DNA of 64,000 nt from Acinetobacter pittii ANC 4050 (GTDB lineage Bacteria > Pseudomonadota > Gammaproteobacteria > Pseudomonadales > Moraxellaceae): positions 1,052,954-1,116,953 of the forward strand of contig NZ_KB976987.1 in assembly GCF_000399685.1 (NCBI RefSeq), given 5' to 3'. Below the pieces are notes generated by a model. The model was not told the origin of the DNA. It searched no databases and was given only the letters and a program-made list of their open reading frames with translations. Below, piece by piece: positions 37,201-47,079 of this stretch. The first letter of the stretch is position 1. Each line of letters opens with the position of its first letter. A program made the position numbers and the translations under genes.

Positions 37201-40200
37201 ATGAATCAGGCATTAAACAATGAATTTACTCCGGACCTTTCACAACCCGCTCGTTTTGAATTGGCCTCTACTCAGCTCGGCATTTTCCTTGCCGATCATT
37301 TAAGTTCAATTGAAGATTTATATACCATTGCGCATTGTTTGGAACTACCAAAAACTGTCGACATCCCCACATTTAAAAAAGCAATTCAAATCGGCTTAAA
37401 TGAAGCCGACACGGTCATTGCTTCATATTCATCTGACCCGTCTCAACCATTTATTGAGCTTAATAATCAAGTTCAGTTTCAAATCGAAGAATTTGATTTT
37501 TGTCATTTAACGCCTAAAAAAGCTCAACAACGCTTATGGGACTGGATGCCATCAGATCGTCAATGTGCTAAATCACTTAAAGCTGGTGAATCTCAACTGT
37601 TCCGTCAGGTGCTATTTACGACACACGACAAAGTGTATTGGTATCAACGTTATCACCACATCATGCTTGATGGCTTTAGTATGATTAACCTAACCAAACG
37701 TATTGTTGAGCTATATCAACAATTACAAGAAGGAAAAGATCTTTCGGTTTCCCCGTTCATTGGTGTGAATGACGTTATTTCGGAACGTCAGGCTTATGAA
37801 AATAGTCATCAATTTAAAATAGACCAAGCTTTCTGGAAAGCTTACTGTGAAGATTTACCGAGTCCAATTAGTTTAAGTACTCATCATTTAGCGGCAAAAA
37901 CTACAGCAACATTTGTTAAGCATCAGCTGCGTTTTTCGACAGGAATTTTAGAGCAAATTCAGGCTTTAGCTGCGCAAACCAAGTTGGCTTTAAATGACAT
38001 GATGATGTCATTGTCATTACATTATATTTACAAAATGACTGATAAAGCCGAGTTGGTTAACGGTATTCCATTTATGCGCCGTTTAGGTTCAAAAGCGATT
38101 CGCTCAACCTTACCTACGGTAAATGTCCTACCTGTGAAGTTTAAAGTTGCTGAAAAAGACAGTTGGGTGAGCTTGGCTCAACACGTACAAGAGCAATTAC
38201 GAGAAATTCGTTCGCATCAAAAATACGATGCAGAACAAATTTTAAGAGATTTAAATAGTATCGATATTCATGAACGAATGTACGGCCCTATTTTAAATTA
38301 TAAAGCTTTTGATCAAGACTTGGTTTTAGACGGTGAAAAGGTCAAAACACACCATATTTCTACAGGACCAATTGATGATTTTGAGTTTTCCTTTATTGTT
38401 CAAGATCATGAACTCATTATTGAACTGCGTGCAGATTCGCAGCGTTATACACAAGATGAGCTATTTAACCACGGTCAACGCTTAACGTTATTGCTCGAAC
38501 AAGCCTTGATTCGTCCAGAACAGCCATGTAGCAATTTTAATATTACAACACCACAAGAGCTTACTGCCCTGACCCAAAGTGGTATTGGTCCGCGTGTTAG
38601 TCATCCTGAACAATATAATAATGTTTTAGATATTTTTTATGAGCAAGTGAAAAAATATCCTGAACGTACCGCCATTGTGAGTGGTGAACGTCCAAACCTT
38701 CAGCATCTCAGTTTTGCTGAGCTTGCAGTAAAAGTGAATCAACTGACTCGTTTTTTACAAGAAAATGGGGCCAAAAAGCAAACTGTGATTGCGGGAGCTA
38801 TTCCTCGTTCGATTGACTCAGTTGTGGTGATGTTATCTGTACTCAATTCTGGTGCGAGTTTCTTACCTCTCGATTTAGATTATCCAATCGATCGTATGCA
38901 AATGATGTGTGAAGATGCAAATCCATTATTTGTATTAACTACACAAGCTCTTGCACAGCAACTACCACAAAATATTCAGCAGTTATATCTTGATCATGAA
39001 GATGTTCAAACGCAAATTCGAAAGCAAGATGCGAGTGATATTCCTGCCGAAAATCGTAAATTTGATTTCCAAGATGTTGCATATGTAATTTTTACCTCAG
39101 GAAGTACGGGTCGCCCTAAAGGAGTAATGAACACACATGGTTCTTTACTCAACCTCATTTTGTCGCATAAACCAACCATTTACTGGCCTGTATTAGAAGC
39201 GGTAAATGAGCGTTTCCCTGACCGTCCGTTACGTGCAGCGCATACCCACTCTTTCTCGTTTGATTCATCTTGGTTGCAAGTTTTCTGGATGTTATGGGGC
39301 CAAGAGCTACATATTTTTGATGAAAACATGCGTCGTGATGCATTTGGCTTAGTGCAAGAAATTCAACAACGACAAATCGATACACTGGATTTACCGCCAT
39401 CTTTTTGTGCGCAAATGATGACAAACGGCTTATTTCTTGAAAATCAGCATCATCCAAGTCTTATTTTGATTGGTGGTGAAGCTGCACCTCTAGCCTTATG
39501 GCAACAGCTCAATGCTCAGCCAGCGCTTTTTGCTCATAACTTATATGGCCCAACAGAATATACAGTTGATACTTTCCGGGCAGAGTTAAAACAGACCGCT
39601 CGCCCTGTCATTGGTAACCCTATTGGTAATACACAGGCCTATGTATTAGATCGTCATTTACAACGATGCCCGACTGGCGTCATTGGTGAGCTGTATATTT
39701 CTGGCTTTGGGATCGCCAATGGTTATTTAGGTCGCGCTGACTTAAGTGCTGCCCGCTTTGTAGCGAATCCATTTGAACATGGACAGCGCATGTACCGTAC
39801 GGGTGATTTAGTCCGCTGGAATAGTGCGGGTAAACTTGAGTTTATGGGGCGCTGTGATGACCAGATTAAAATTCGTGGTTATCGAGTCGAGATTGGTGAA
39901 GTTGAAAATGCACTTTCGATTTTAACCAATGTTGAAAGCGCAGTCGTGATTGCAGAACCGATTAATAACAGTCATCGTTTACTTGGTTACTGTGTAGTCA
40001 AAGACATTGAACTTGATGAAAAAACCAGTGAACAATTAAGTCAGCAATATTTAAGTCAGTTACGTCAAAACTTACCTGAATATATGGTGCCTTCTGCCCT
40101 AACTGTTATGTCTGAGTTTCCACGAAATGTAAGTGGTAAAGTCGATAAAAAAGCATTGCCGAAACCTCAAATTCGTACCCATAGCCGAATGGCTGAAACG

Positions 40201-43200
40201 CCTGAACAACAGCTTTTATGCCAAATTACTGCATCTGTTCTTAAGCTTGACGCTATTGGGATTGATGACGACTTCTTTATGACAGGTGGCGATAGTATTT
40301 CGGCTATTATGCTTTGTACTCAATTGCGCCAACGTGGTTACGGCGTAAGACCAAGTGATGTATTCCAATTTAAAACAGTCGCCGCTATAGCACCGCAACT
40401 TACCCGTTTAGATGAGCAACAAGCGGCCGTTTCAAAACCGTTATTTTCAGCGGACCTAGAACAAAAAGTTCAAGAAAAATATGGAAAAAACAGCACGATT
40501 TTGCCTTTGCTTCCTTTGCAAAAAGGCATGTTATTCTTATCTCAAGTAGAAAATCAATCAAATTATAATGCCTTTACTCGGCTTAGTTTAAATGGAGAAA
40601 TTGATCCGGTACGCCTACAGCAAGCATTGATTACCGTATTAAAACGTCATCCTCAATTAGGTGGACATTTTGATAGCGAATTAGCTGAAGAACCTGTTTT
40701 TATCTATTCATTACACCCTACTCAAGCTTGGCCAGTTCAGTTTTGCTCAGTCACTCGCGATCTGCTTGAGCAAACTATTCAAGAGGCATTACAGCAACCG
40801 ATTCACCTTGACCAACCCTATGGCTTAATTCGGGCAACCTTAATTCAACATGCTCCTGAACAATCCGAATTATTGATTATGGTGCATCATCTTTTAACAG
40901 ATGGTTGGTCAACTCCACTGTTTTTACAAGACTTTATTAAAGCCTATCAGCAAACGAACCAACCACTGCCAGTGCTTGAACATAGTTATGAAACGGTGAT
41001 TAAAGCTTTATCTGGGCGTGATCATGAAACGTCAAAAGCGATATGGCAACGTGATTTAGCTGATTTACAACCACTTATTTTATTTAATCAACCACAGCAA
41101 GCTGTACAGGAAACTTCCTATCGTTTAAGTGCCGAGTTGGGTGCAAAACTTCAACATAAATTACGCCAACAAGGCATCACGCTCAATGTCTTCATGCAAA
41201 TGATTTGGGCAATGACTTTAAATATTTATGCTCATCGTGAAGATATTGTGTTTGGTACTCCTGTTTCGGGGCGTTCGGCACCTATCAATGGTTTAGAGCA
41301 GCAGATTGGATTGTTTTTAAATACGATTCCGGTGCGTGTAAAACTCAACATGCAACAAACACTTTGGGAACAATTGCCTCAGTTACAGCAATTGCATGTT
41401 GAACATTTAGAACATGATGGTTTAGGACTAAGTACAATTCAGCAATTGATAGCTCAGGGCAATCTTTTCGATAGTTTGTTAGTCGTAGAAAACTACCCAG
41501 ATAACCAGTATTTACAGCAAAAACTTGGTGATGCTGCTATTTCCAAACTTACAAATCGCGGTTATAGCCATTACCCGCTTGCTTTGTTGGTTATTCCTGA
41601 TCATCAAATTGAGTTATTGCTCGAACAGCGTGGTGTAATTGATCAGCCAGAACATTTCTTAGAGCGAATGGTTCAATTGATTGAAATTGCACTAAATGAA
41701 CCAGAGACGTCTCTAAGTCATTATCGCTTACAGCTGGCTGAAGAACACGATTTAGTCCAGAAAACAAATCAAACTCAATACTATGTTCGCCAAAGCACGT
41801 TACAGCAATTACTCAGAGAACAAGCTCGAATTACGCCTGAACAAACGGCGTTATCTGATGAAAATCATCAGCTCAGTTTCAGTGAAGTGCGTTTGCAAGT
41901 TTGTGCATTAGCACAGCAATTGCAAAGAACGGGCGTACAGGCGGGAGATATTGTTGCGGTTGCCCTCCCAAGATCAGTCAAATTGAGTATTGCGATTTTA
42001 GCGGTGATTGAAGCAGGTGCAGCTTATTTACCTATTGATTTACAACATCCGTCTGAACGCATCAAATTTATGTTGCAAGATGCTAAATCTAAACTTGTGA
42101 TTGGTGAACAAAAAGATTTAGCAGCTATTGTTCACCCATCAATAGCTACCTTTGCTTTTAATGAATTATTTGATGAAACCAAGGTTGATTTAAGTAGCTA
42201 TAAAACGACAGTTATTACCCCACAGCACCCGGCATATTTAATCTATACATCGGGTACAACAGGCCAGCCAAAAGGTGTCATGGTTTCTCACCAAGCCATT
42301 GTGAACCGTATTTTATGGATGCAATCAGAGTATCCGCTGTCAGCCAACGATACGATTTTGCAAAAAACGCCATGTACTTTTGATGTTTCAGTATGGGAGT
42401 TTTTCTGGTCATACTTAGTGGGTGCAAGATTGGTTATGGCTCCTGTGGATGCACACCGTGACCCATTGGCATTATTAAGTCTCATTCAAAAATATCAGGT
42501 AACAACATTACATTTTGTACCGTCAATGTTGGCTGTTTTTGAAAATGCTGCTACCGAAATTTTGTCATCTGCTCAGCGTCAAAGTTTACCAATTCGCCGA
42601 GTGTTCTGTAGTGGTGAGGCATTACCAACAGCTCTAGCAAAATCATTTACCGAGCACTTTAGCTGTGAGCTACATAACTTATATGGCCCAACAGAAGCGG
42701 CCGTAGATGTGAGTCATATGGATGCAACACTAGGTTTACACCCTGAAGAAAGTAGCGTCGCAATTGGTTATCCAGTCTGGAATACCCAGCTTTATATTTT
42801 AGATCAATACTTACGCCCTGTTCCTGTTGGAGTGGACGGTGAGCTTTATTTAGCTGGTCATCAACTTGCCATGGGTTATTTACATCGGCCGGACTTAACC
42901 GCATCACGTTTTGTGGCAAATCCATTTACAGCAGGTCAACGCATGTATCGTACTGGTGATATTGCCCGTTGGCATGCAGACGGCAGTATTCAATATGTGG
43001 GCCGTGCTGATGACCAGTTAAAAATACGGGGTCAACGTATTGAACTGGGTGAAATTGAACAGCAATTACGCTTACTCAGTGGTCTTGATGCGGTTGTACA
43101 TCCTATCTCTTCTGAGCAAAATAAAGCAGATGTTCAATTGGTCGCTTACTTGCAAACAACTGCACCTGTGGACATCGACCAGTTAAAGAAACAATTGGCG

Positions 43201-44352
43201 AAACAGCTTCCAACTTATATGGTGCCTACACACTATATGCTAGTTGAGAAATTCCCATTAAGTCATAATGGGAAGCTGGACCGTAAAGCACTGCCACAAC
43301 CACAGCTTGATCTTTCAAATATAGAAAAACAGTACGCCACTAGTGCTTTTGAGCATGAACTGACACGTATTTTCCAGCAAGTTTTAAACACCGATCAAAA
43401 TATTGGTGTGAACGAAGACTTCTTTGCTATTGGTGGACATTCCATTTTGGTAATGAAACTTGCAATTGAAATCCGAAAAGTATTTAAGCGGACTATTCCA
43501 ATTGGCCAGTTGATGAGTCATGTCACGATTCAACGTTTAGCAGCTTTACTTCTTACACAAGAACGTTTGGCAGAAGTTGAACAAACTGGCATGCAGCCTA
43601 TTTTACCAATCCGTACAGGTTCTGGGCATCCATTGTTCTGTTTCTACCCGGGTTCTGGTTCGGCATGGCAATATACAGTGCTGAATCGTTATCTACACTC
43701 TGAATTACCCATTATTGGGTTGCAGTCTCCTCGACCTGAAGGCCTATTGGCAAATAGCGCTGATATGGACGAACTGGTTGAAAAACAACTTGAGATTATT
43801 CGTAAGCAACAACCAACAGGACCTTATACGTTACTAGGTTATTCACTTGGCGGCACTGTGGCTTATGCCGTTGCAGCGAAGTTAACTGAACAAGGTGAAA
43901 AAGTTGATTTTCTCGGCTTATTAGACACTTATCCTGCTGAAATTCATCAGTGGTTAGATTTATCGGTAGAGGAAATGAATGCTGAAGCTGAACAAGAACA
44001 GCTTCAATTCTTCAATGATATTTTAGCCGATGCAGATACGGCATTAAGTGTAGAAACCCGTCGTTTACAAGAAGATATTTTCGCGAACTACCGTGATGCC
44101 GTCCGTTTATTAAAACCGTATAAAATGCCGCACTTTGATGGTGAACTACACTTAGTTGTCGCTGAAAAAGACTTGCTGCCGTATATCCAACCAGAACAAC
44201 AATGGTCACCTTTAGTTAAAAAACTCAATATTGTTCGACTCAGCGAAGCGGACCATACCGATATATTGTCTCCACAGCAGCTTGAAACACTTGGTCCGAT
44301 TTTAAACCGCATGATTTGTCAGGCGCGCGGTTTAGAGGAGCACACGCCATGA
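37201..44352 (+). CDS. dhbF: Two-module siderophore NRPS (C-A-T-C-A-T-TE)
   Basis: This 2383-residue synthetase has domains in order: C1 (HHIMLDG at 152-158), A1 (TSGSTGRPKG at 632, YGPTE at 782), T1 (GGDSI, Ser1032), C2 (LPLLPLQKGMLF at 1101, HHLLTDG at 1229), A2 (TSGTTGQPKG at 1683, YGPTE at 1828), T2 (GGHSI, Ser2081) and TE (GYSLGG, Ser2215; His2352). The A2 pocket residues (D1728, V1729, W1732, H1771, F1802, S1804, L1827, V1835, D1836) give the serine code. A1 reads D-S-L-D-L-G-L-V-D, with acidic pocket residues, suggesting a cationic residue. No epimerase domain is present. C1 should accept DHB from EntB. The size equals Bacillus DhbF, but the specificity differs. The stop overlaps the MFS start. 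Confidence 0.95.
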   Translation: MNQALNNEFTPDLSQPARFELASTQLGIFLADHLSSIEDLYTIAHCLELPKTVDIPTFKKAIQIGLNEADTVIASYSSDPSQPFIELNNQVQFQIEEFDFCHLTPKKAQQRLWDWMPSDRQCAKSLKAGESQLFRQVLFTTHDKVYWYQRYHHIMLDGFSMINLTKRIVELYQQLQEGKDLSVSPFIGVNDVISERQAYENSHQFKIDQAFWKAYCEDLPSPISLSTHHLAAKTTATFVKHQLRFSTGILEQIQALAAQTKLALNDMMMSLSLHYIYKMTDKAELVNGIPFMRRLGSKAIRSTLPTVNVLPVKFKVAEKDSWVSLAQHVQEQLREIRSHQKYDAEQILRDLNSIDIHERMYGPILNYKAFDQDLVLDGEKVKTHHISTGPIDDFEFSFIVQDHELIIELRADSQRYTQDELFNHGQRLTLLLEQALIRPEQPCSNFNITTPQELTALTQSGIGPRVSHPEQYNNVLDIFYEQVKKYPERTAIVSGERPNLQHLSFAELAVKVNQLTRFLQENGAKKQTVIAGAIPRSIDSVVVMLSVLNSGASFLPLDLDYPIDRMQMMCEDANPLFVLTTQALAQQLPQNIQQLYLDHEDVQTQIRKQDASDIPAENRKFDFQDVAYVIFTSGSTGRPKGVMNTHGSLLNLILSHKPTIYWPVLEAVNERFPDRPLRAAHTHSFSFDSSWLQVFWMLWGQELHIFDENMRRDAFGLVQEIQQRQIDTLDLPPSFCAQMMTNGLFLENQHHPSLILIGGEAAPLALWQQLNAQPALFAHNLYGPTEYTVDTFRAELKQTARPVIGNPIGNTQAYVLDRHLQRCPTGVIGELYISGFGIANGYLGRADLSAARFVANPFEHGQRMYRTGDLVRWNSAGKLEFMGRCDDQIKIRGYRVEIGEVENALSILTNVESAVVIAEPINNSHRLLGYCVVKDIELDEKTSEQLSQQYLSQLRQNLPEYMVPSALTVMSEFPRNVSGKVDKKALPKPQIRTHSRMAETPEQQLLCQITASVLKLDAIGIDDDFFMTGGDSISAIMLCTQLRQRGYGVRPSDVFQFKTVAAIAPQLTRLDEQQAAVSKPLFSADLEQKVQEKYGKNSTILPLLPLQKGMLFLSQVENQSNYNAFTRLSLNGEIDPVRLQQALITVLKRHPQLGGHFDSELAEEPVFIYSLHPTQAWPVQFCSVTRDLLEQTIQEALQQPIHLDQPYGLIRATLIQHAPEQSELLIMVHHLLTDGWSTPLFLQDFIKAYQQTNQPLPVLEHSYETVIKALSGRDHETSKAIWQRDLADLQPLILFNQPQQAVQETSYRLSAELGAKLQHKLRQQGITLNVFMQMIWAMTLNIYAHREDIVFGTPVSGRSAPINGLEQQIGLFLNTIPVRVKLNMQQTLWEQLPQLQQLHVEHLEHDGLGLSTIQQLIAQGNLFDSLLVVENYPDNQYLQQKLGDAAISKLTNRGYSHYPLALLVIPDHQIELLLEQRGVIDQPEHFLERMVQLIEIALNEPETSLSHYRLQLAEEHDLVQKTNQTQYYVRQSTLQQLLREQARITPEQTALSDENHQLSFSEVRLQVCALAQQLQRTGVQAGDIVAVALPRSVKLSIAILAVIEAGAAYLPIDLQHPSERIKFMLQDAKSKLVIGEQKDLAAIVHPSIATFAFNELFDETKVDLSSYKTTVITPQHPAYLIYTSGTTGQPKGVMVSHQAIVNRILWMQSEYPLSANDTILQKTPCTFDVSVWEFFWSYLVGARLVMAPVDAHRDPLALLSLIQKYQVTTLHFVPSMLAVFENAATEILSSAQRQSLPIRRVFCSGEALPTALAKSFTEHFSCELHNLYGPTEAAVDVSHMDATLGLHPEESSVAIGYPVWNTQLYILDQYLRPVPVGVDGELYLAGHQLAMGYLHRPDLTASRFVANPFTAGQRMYRTGDIARWHADGSIQYVGRADDQLKIRGQRIELGEIEQQLRLLSGLDAVVHPISSEQNKADVQLVAYLQTTAPVDIDQLKKQLAKQLPTYMVPTHYMLVEKFPLSHNGKLDRKALPQPQLDLSNIEKQYATSAFEHELTRIFQQVLNTDQNIGVNEDFFAIGGHSILVMKLAIEIRKVFKRTIPIGQLMSHVTIQRLAALLLTQERLAEVEQTGMQPILPIRTGSGHPLFCFYPGSGSAWQYTVLNRYLHSELPIIGLQSPRPEGLLANSADMDELVEKQLEIIRKQQPTGPYTLLGYSLGGTVAYAVAAKLTEQGEKVDFLGLLDTYPAEIHQWLDLSVEEMNAEAEQEQLQFFNDILADADTALSVETRRLQEDIFANYRDAVRLLKPYKMPHFDGELHLVVAEKDLLPYIQPEQQWSPLVKKLNIVRLSEADHTDILSPQQLETLGPILNRMICQARGLEEHTP

Positions 44353-45590
44353 GCTTCAAATCTGTATTGACCGATTTTAGTCTTTTAAAACGTAATACTC
44401 ATTTCCGACATGTATTTATTGCCCGTACATTGTCATTGTTAACCATTGGCATGTTGGTTGTGGCTATTCCAAAACAAGTCTATGACATTACGGGTAGTTC
44501 GTTAAATGTTGCAGTTGCAATGGCTTTTGAAGGCATTGCCATGTTTATTGGCCTGTTACTTGGTGGTTTGCTGTCAGATCGCAAAGACCGAAAATGGCTA
44601 ATTTTATTGGCACGTGGTGTGTGTGGTTTAGGTTTTGCTGGTCTCGCCATCAATGCCATGTTTGAGCACCCTTCGCTCTATGCCATTTATTTTCTATCCG
44701 CATGGGATGGTTTCTTTGGTGCACTCGGTGTAACCGCAATGATGGCAATCATGCCTGTGATTGTAGGGCGTGAAAATATCGTACAAGCCCGTGCAATCAG
44801 TATGGTATCCGTACGGCTTGCAACCGTTATTTCACCGGCAATCGGCGGTATATTAATTGCTGCTAGCGGTGTTGCGACCGTGTATTGGGTCTCAACCGTA
44901 GGTACTTTACTCACTGTGTTTTTATTAATGGGACTACCTGCGCTTAAACCGCAACATGTATCAAATGGCGAGAGCCCTCTTCGCCAATTAGTTCAAGGTT
45001 TTAAATTCGTTTTTAAAAATAAAGTAGTCGGTAGCACGATTTTAATTGGCACATTGCTTAGTTTCAGCAGTGCTATTCGAATTATTTTTCCGCAAATGGC
45101 AGATGAAATTTTTCACGGCGGTGCGTTCGAACTCGGGCTTATGTATACGGCAGTGCCTTTAGGCTCGACTTTAGGAGCTTTACTCAGTGGCTGGACAACA
45201 CGTTTACTCAGACCCGGCTTGGTCATGCTCTATACATGTTTAGGTGTTTTTAGCTGCATGATTATGATTGGACTTTCACCGTGGTTAATCGTGACTTTGC
45301 CCATTTTATGTGTATTTGGATATTTGATGTCGATTGCCAATTTGCTTCAATACAGCATTGTGCAAGGACATACGCCTGATGAATATTTAGGACGTATTAA
45401 TTCAATCTGGCTTGCACAAGATGCGTTAGGCGATTCGATTGCCACCACAACTTTAGGTCTTTTAACTCGGTTCTTACCAATATCCGGAAGTATCCTCTTC
45501 TTTGGCATATTAAGCTTTGCAGTCGGTTTTATGTTCTTATTCAACTCTCAAGATATGCGGGAAACAGGATTCCAAGATCCTAAGTTATAA
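44349..45590 (+). CDS. MFS siderophore exporter (EntS/P45-like)
   Basis: This 413-residue major facilitator has about twelve membrane spans. It starts at the ATG overlapping the NRPS stop (ATGA); the longer frame from 44316 lies inside the NRPS. The early segment THFRHVFIARTLSLLTIGMLVVAIP (in pieces) and the LLSDRKDRKWLIL loop motif are typical of EntS-type catecholate exporters. As last gene of the operon it should export the apo-siderophore across the inner membrane. Its size fits the P45 protein recalled from A. baumannii 8399. Confidence 0.93.
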   Translation: MSFKSVLTDFSLLKRNTHFRHVFIARTLSLLTIGMLVVAIPKQVYDITGSSLNVAVAMAFEGIAMFIGLLLGGLLSDRKDRKWLILLARGVCGLGFAGLAINAMFEHPSLYAIYFLSAWDGFFGALGVTAMMAIMPVIVGRENIVQARAISMVSVRLATVISPAIGGILIAASGVATVYWVSTVGTLLTVFLLMGLPALKPQHVSNGESPLRQLVQGFKFVFKNKVVGSTILIGTLLSFSSAIRIIFPQMADEIFHGGAFELGLMYTAVPLGSTLGALLSGWTTRLLRPGLVMLYTCLGVFSCMIMIGLSPWLIVTLPILCVFGYLMSIANLLQYSIVQGHTPDEYLGRINSIWLAQDALGDSIATTTLGLLTRFLPISGSILFFGILSFAVGFMFLFNSQDMRETGFQDPKL

Positions 45591-45610
45591 GAAAATTAAT
45601 CTCTAAATAA

Positions 45611-45638
45611 AAAAGAAGGCAATTCGTTGCCTTCTTTT
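45611..45638. terminator. Bidirectional terminator with TTCG loop
   Basis: AAAAGAAGGCAA (45611-45622) and TTGCCTTCTTTT (45627-45638) enclose a TTCG tetraloop. It separates the NRPS operon (plus) from the phosphopantetheinyl transferase gene (minus). Confidence 0.95.
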
Positions 45639-45641
45639 GCT

Positions 45642-46388
45642 TTAAGCAGAATGACGTGCCTGAAAAACCCAAGTCATAATATGGTCTTGTTCTATGGTCC
45701 AGCCACCGTCATAGTATTCTAAGAGTTGATAGCGCTGCTGAATTTCTGGCAAAAAAGTTAGCATTAATGTTTGATTTTCAAAATTAATATCAACTATAGA
45801 TGCTTCTAAAAAATCAATATATTGCTTTGCAGTGGGATAAACCGCTTTATATAGACTTTCTTTTATAGAAAAAATTAAACTCACATAACAGGCAAAATCA
45901 AAAAACTCAACCGCTTTATTTTTCCATAAATCAAACTCAGATGGTGTTAAAACAAGATGTGCACTTTCTTGAGCAAATTCTGAGGTCACCCAGTGTTCAA
46001 TATCAATTCCCAAATAATTCGCGTTGTTAGATAACGCAACAATTAACTTATTTTGTGAATGACTAATACTCCCCAAAACATGGGATGGCCAGATGGGTAA
46101 ATGTTCGTGCATCGAGGTTATTGACTGATCTAAACCAAAATGATGACTTAAAACAGCCTGAGCCAATACTCTCCCACAAAGGTATTCTTGTTGACGTTTT
46201 GGATGTGCTTGAGCAATTTTTAGGGGATGCTCTAATTGCTGGTCTATATGCAAATGATGCGTTTTTGATAAATCTAGACCATAACAAAATAGCTCGGATG
46301 TAAAAAAAATAGGGTGCGAAATTTCATAAATTGATTTACTGAGTGGTTCAGGAATGTATAGATAATGACTCACTGGATTCGGCTTCAA
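45642..46388 (-). CDS. entD: 4'-phosphopantetheinyl transferase (EntD/Sfp family)
   Basis: This 248-residue enzyme attaches phosphopantetheine to the carrier domains of EntB and the NRPS. Family motifs are visible: GRVLAQAVL, WPSHVLGSISHS, YLGIDIEHW with the metal-binding Asp, and FSIKESLYKAVYP with the catalytic Glu and Lys. It faces the NRPS operon across a terminator and shares an upstream region containing a Fur-like box with the PepSY group. Confidence 0.93.
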   Translation of the reverse strand: MKPNPVSHYLYIPEPLSKSIYEISHPIFFTSELFCYGLDLSKTHHLHIDQQLEHPLKIAQAHPKRQQEYLCGRVLAQAVLSHHFGLDQSITSMHEHLPIWPSHVLGSISHSQNKLIVALSNNANYLGIDIEHWVTSEFAQESAHLVLTPSEFDLWKNKAVEFFDFACYVSLIFSIKESLYKAVYPTAKQYIDFLEASIVDINFENQTLMLTFLPEIQQRYQLLEYYDGGWTIEQDHIMTWVFQARHSA

Positions 46389-46464
46389 AATAAATATTTT
46401 TAATGAGTTATCTTCTATATTAACTTACATACTGCAAATCTATAAATAATTATATTTATCATTT

Positions 46465-46483
46465 GATAATAATTATTATTTAC
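46465..46483. promoter_or_regulatory. Fur-like box
   Basis: GATAATAATTATTATTTAC matches the Fur consensus at 14 of 19 positions. It lies in the divergent region between the phosphopantetheinyl transferase and the PepSY group, so both could be iron regulated. Confidence 0.6.
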
Positions 46484-46532
46484 TTATACTGTTGGGTAAA
46501 TTTTGACTTTAATTTACTTATAAACATCGATT

Positions 46533-46790
46533 ATGAAACTTATAGGACTTTTTTTGACCCTGTTAGGAGCGGTCAGTATCTATTGTAGTCATAGCAACCA
46601 GAATCTGTTGTCTCAACATCTTCCTAATTTCTTTAAGTATTTAGGTCTAGTGCTATTAGGCATTGGATTTATTACGCTCTTTGCAAGCTTACCAAAAGTA
46701 GTTGCCGCTTTTTGCTGGTTCATGCTCATCATTTTTGCGTGGTCGTTTCTTCCCTTTATGGCGCTTTTTAAACGGAAACTGGTCTCATGA
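46533..46790 (+). CDS. Small membrane protein of the PepSY group (DUF3325-like?)
   Basis: This 85-residue protein has two to three hydrophobic spans: LIGLFLTLLGAVSIYCS, YLGLVLLGIGFITLFA and FCWFMLIIFAWSFLP. A short SNQNLLSQ loop lies between the first two. Size, layout and place before a second small protein and a PepSY protein recall the DUF3325 proteins in siderophore loci. The match is from memory and weak. The stop overlaps the next start by four bases. Confidence 0.65.
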   Translation: MKLIGLFLTLLGAVSIYCSHSNQNLLSQHLPNFFKYLGLVLLGIGFITLFASLPKVVAAFCWFMLIIFAWSFLPFMALFKRKLVS

Positions 46791-47077
46791 AAGCTAAAAT
46801 TCAGTCTCCTATCCAGCCAGACTGGTGGAGTAAAACTTTTGCTGGTGGTGTTTTTGGTCTAAGTCTTTCTATCGCGATTGGTAATTTGATTGTTTTATTA
46901 GGCCAACCTTATATAGCTATGGATTTATTGGTGCAATTGGGGATGTGGAGCGTTCCGTGGTGTTGGATGCCTATTATGTTTGGCAGTTATTTTTTTACAT
47001 CTGGGCGAAAAGCGCTTATCTATTTATTGATTGCCAATACCCTAGCGTATAGCTGTATTTTTGTATTACGGGGTTAA
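46787..47077 (+). CDS. Small membrane protein of the PepSY group (DUF3649-like?)
   Basis: This 96-residue protein has three predicted spans (FGLSLSIAIGNLIVLLG, LVQLGMWSVPWCWMPIMFG, ALIYLLIANTLAYSCIFVL). The pattern resembles DUF3649 proteins recalled as partners of PepSY proteins in iron loci. It is coupled to the previous gene by a four-base overlap and lies two bases before the next. Confidence 0.65.
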   Translation: MKAKIQSPIQPDWWSKTFAGGVFGLSLSIAIGNLIVLLGQPYIAMDLLVQLGMWSVPWCWMPIMFGSYFFTSGRKALIYLLIANTLAYSCIFVLRG

Positions 47078-47079
47078 AC

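Noticed and set aside
37201-44352. NRPS as a bacillibactin-type DhbF (Gly-Thr)
   Set aside because: Length and module count agree, but A2 has the serine code instead of threonine, and A1 has acidic pocket residues not seen in the glycine code.
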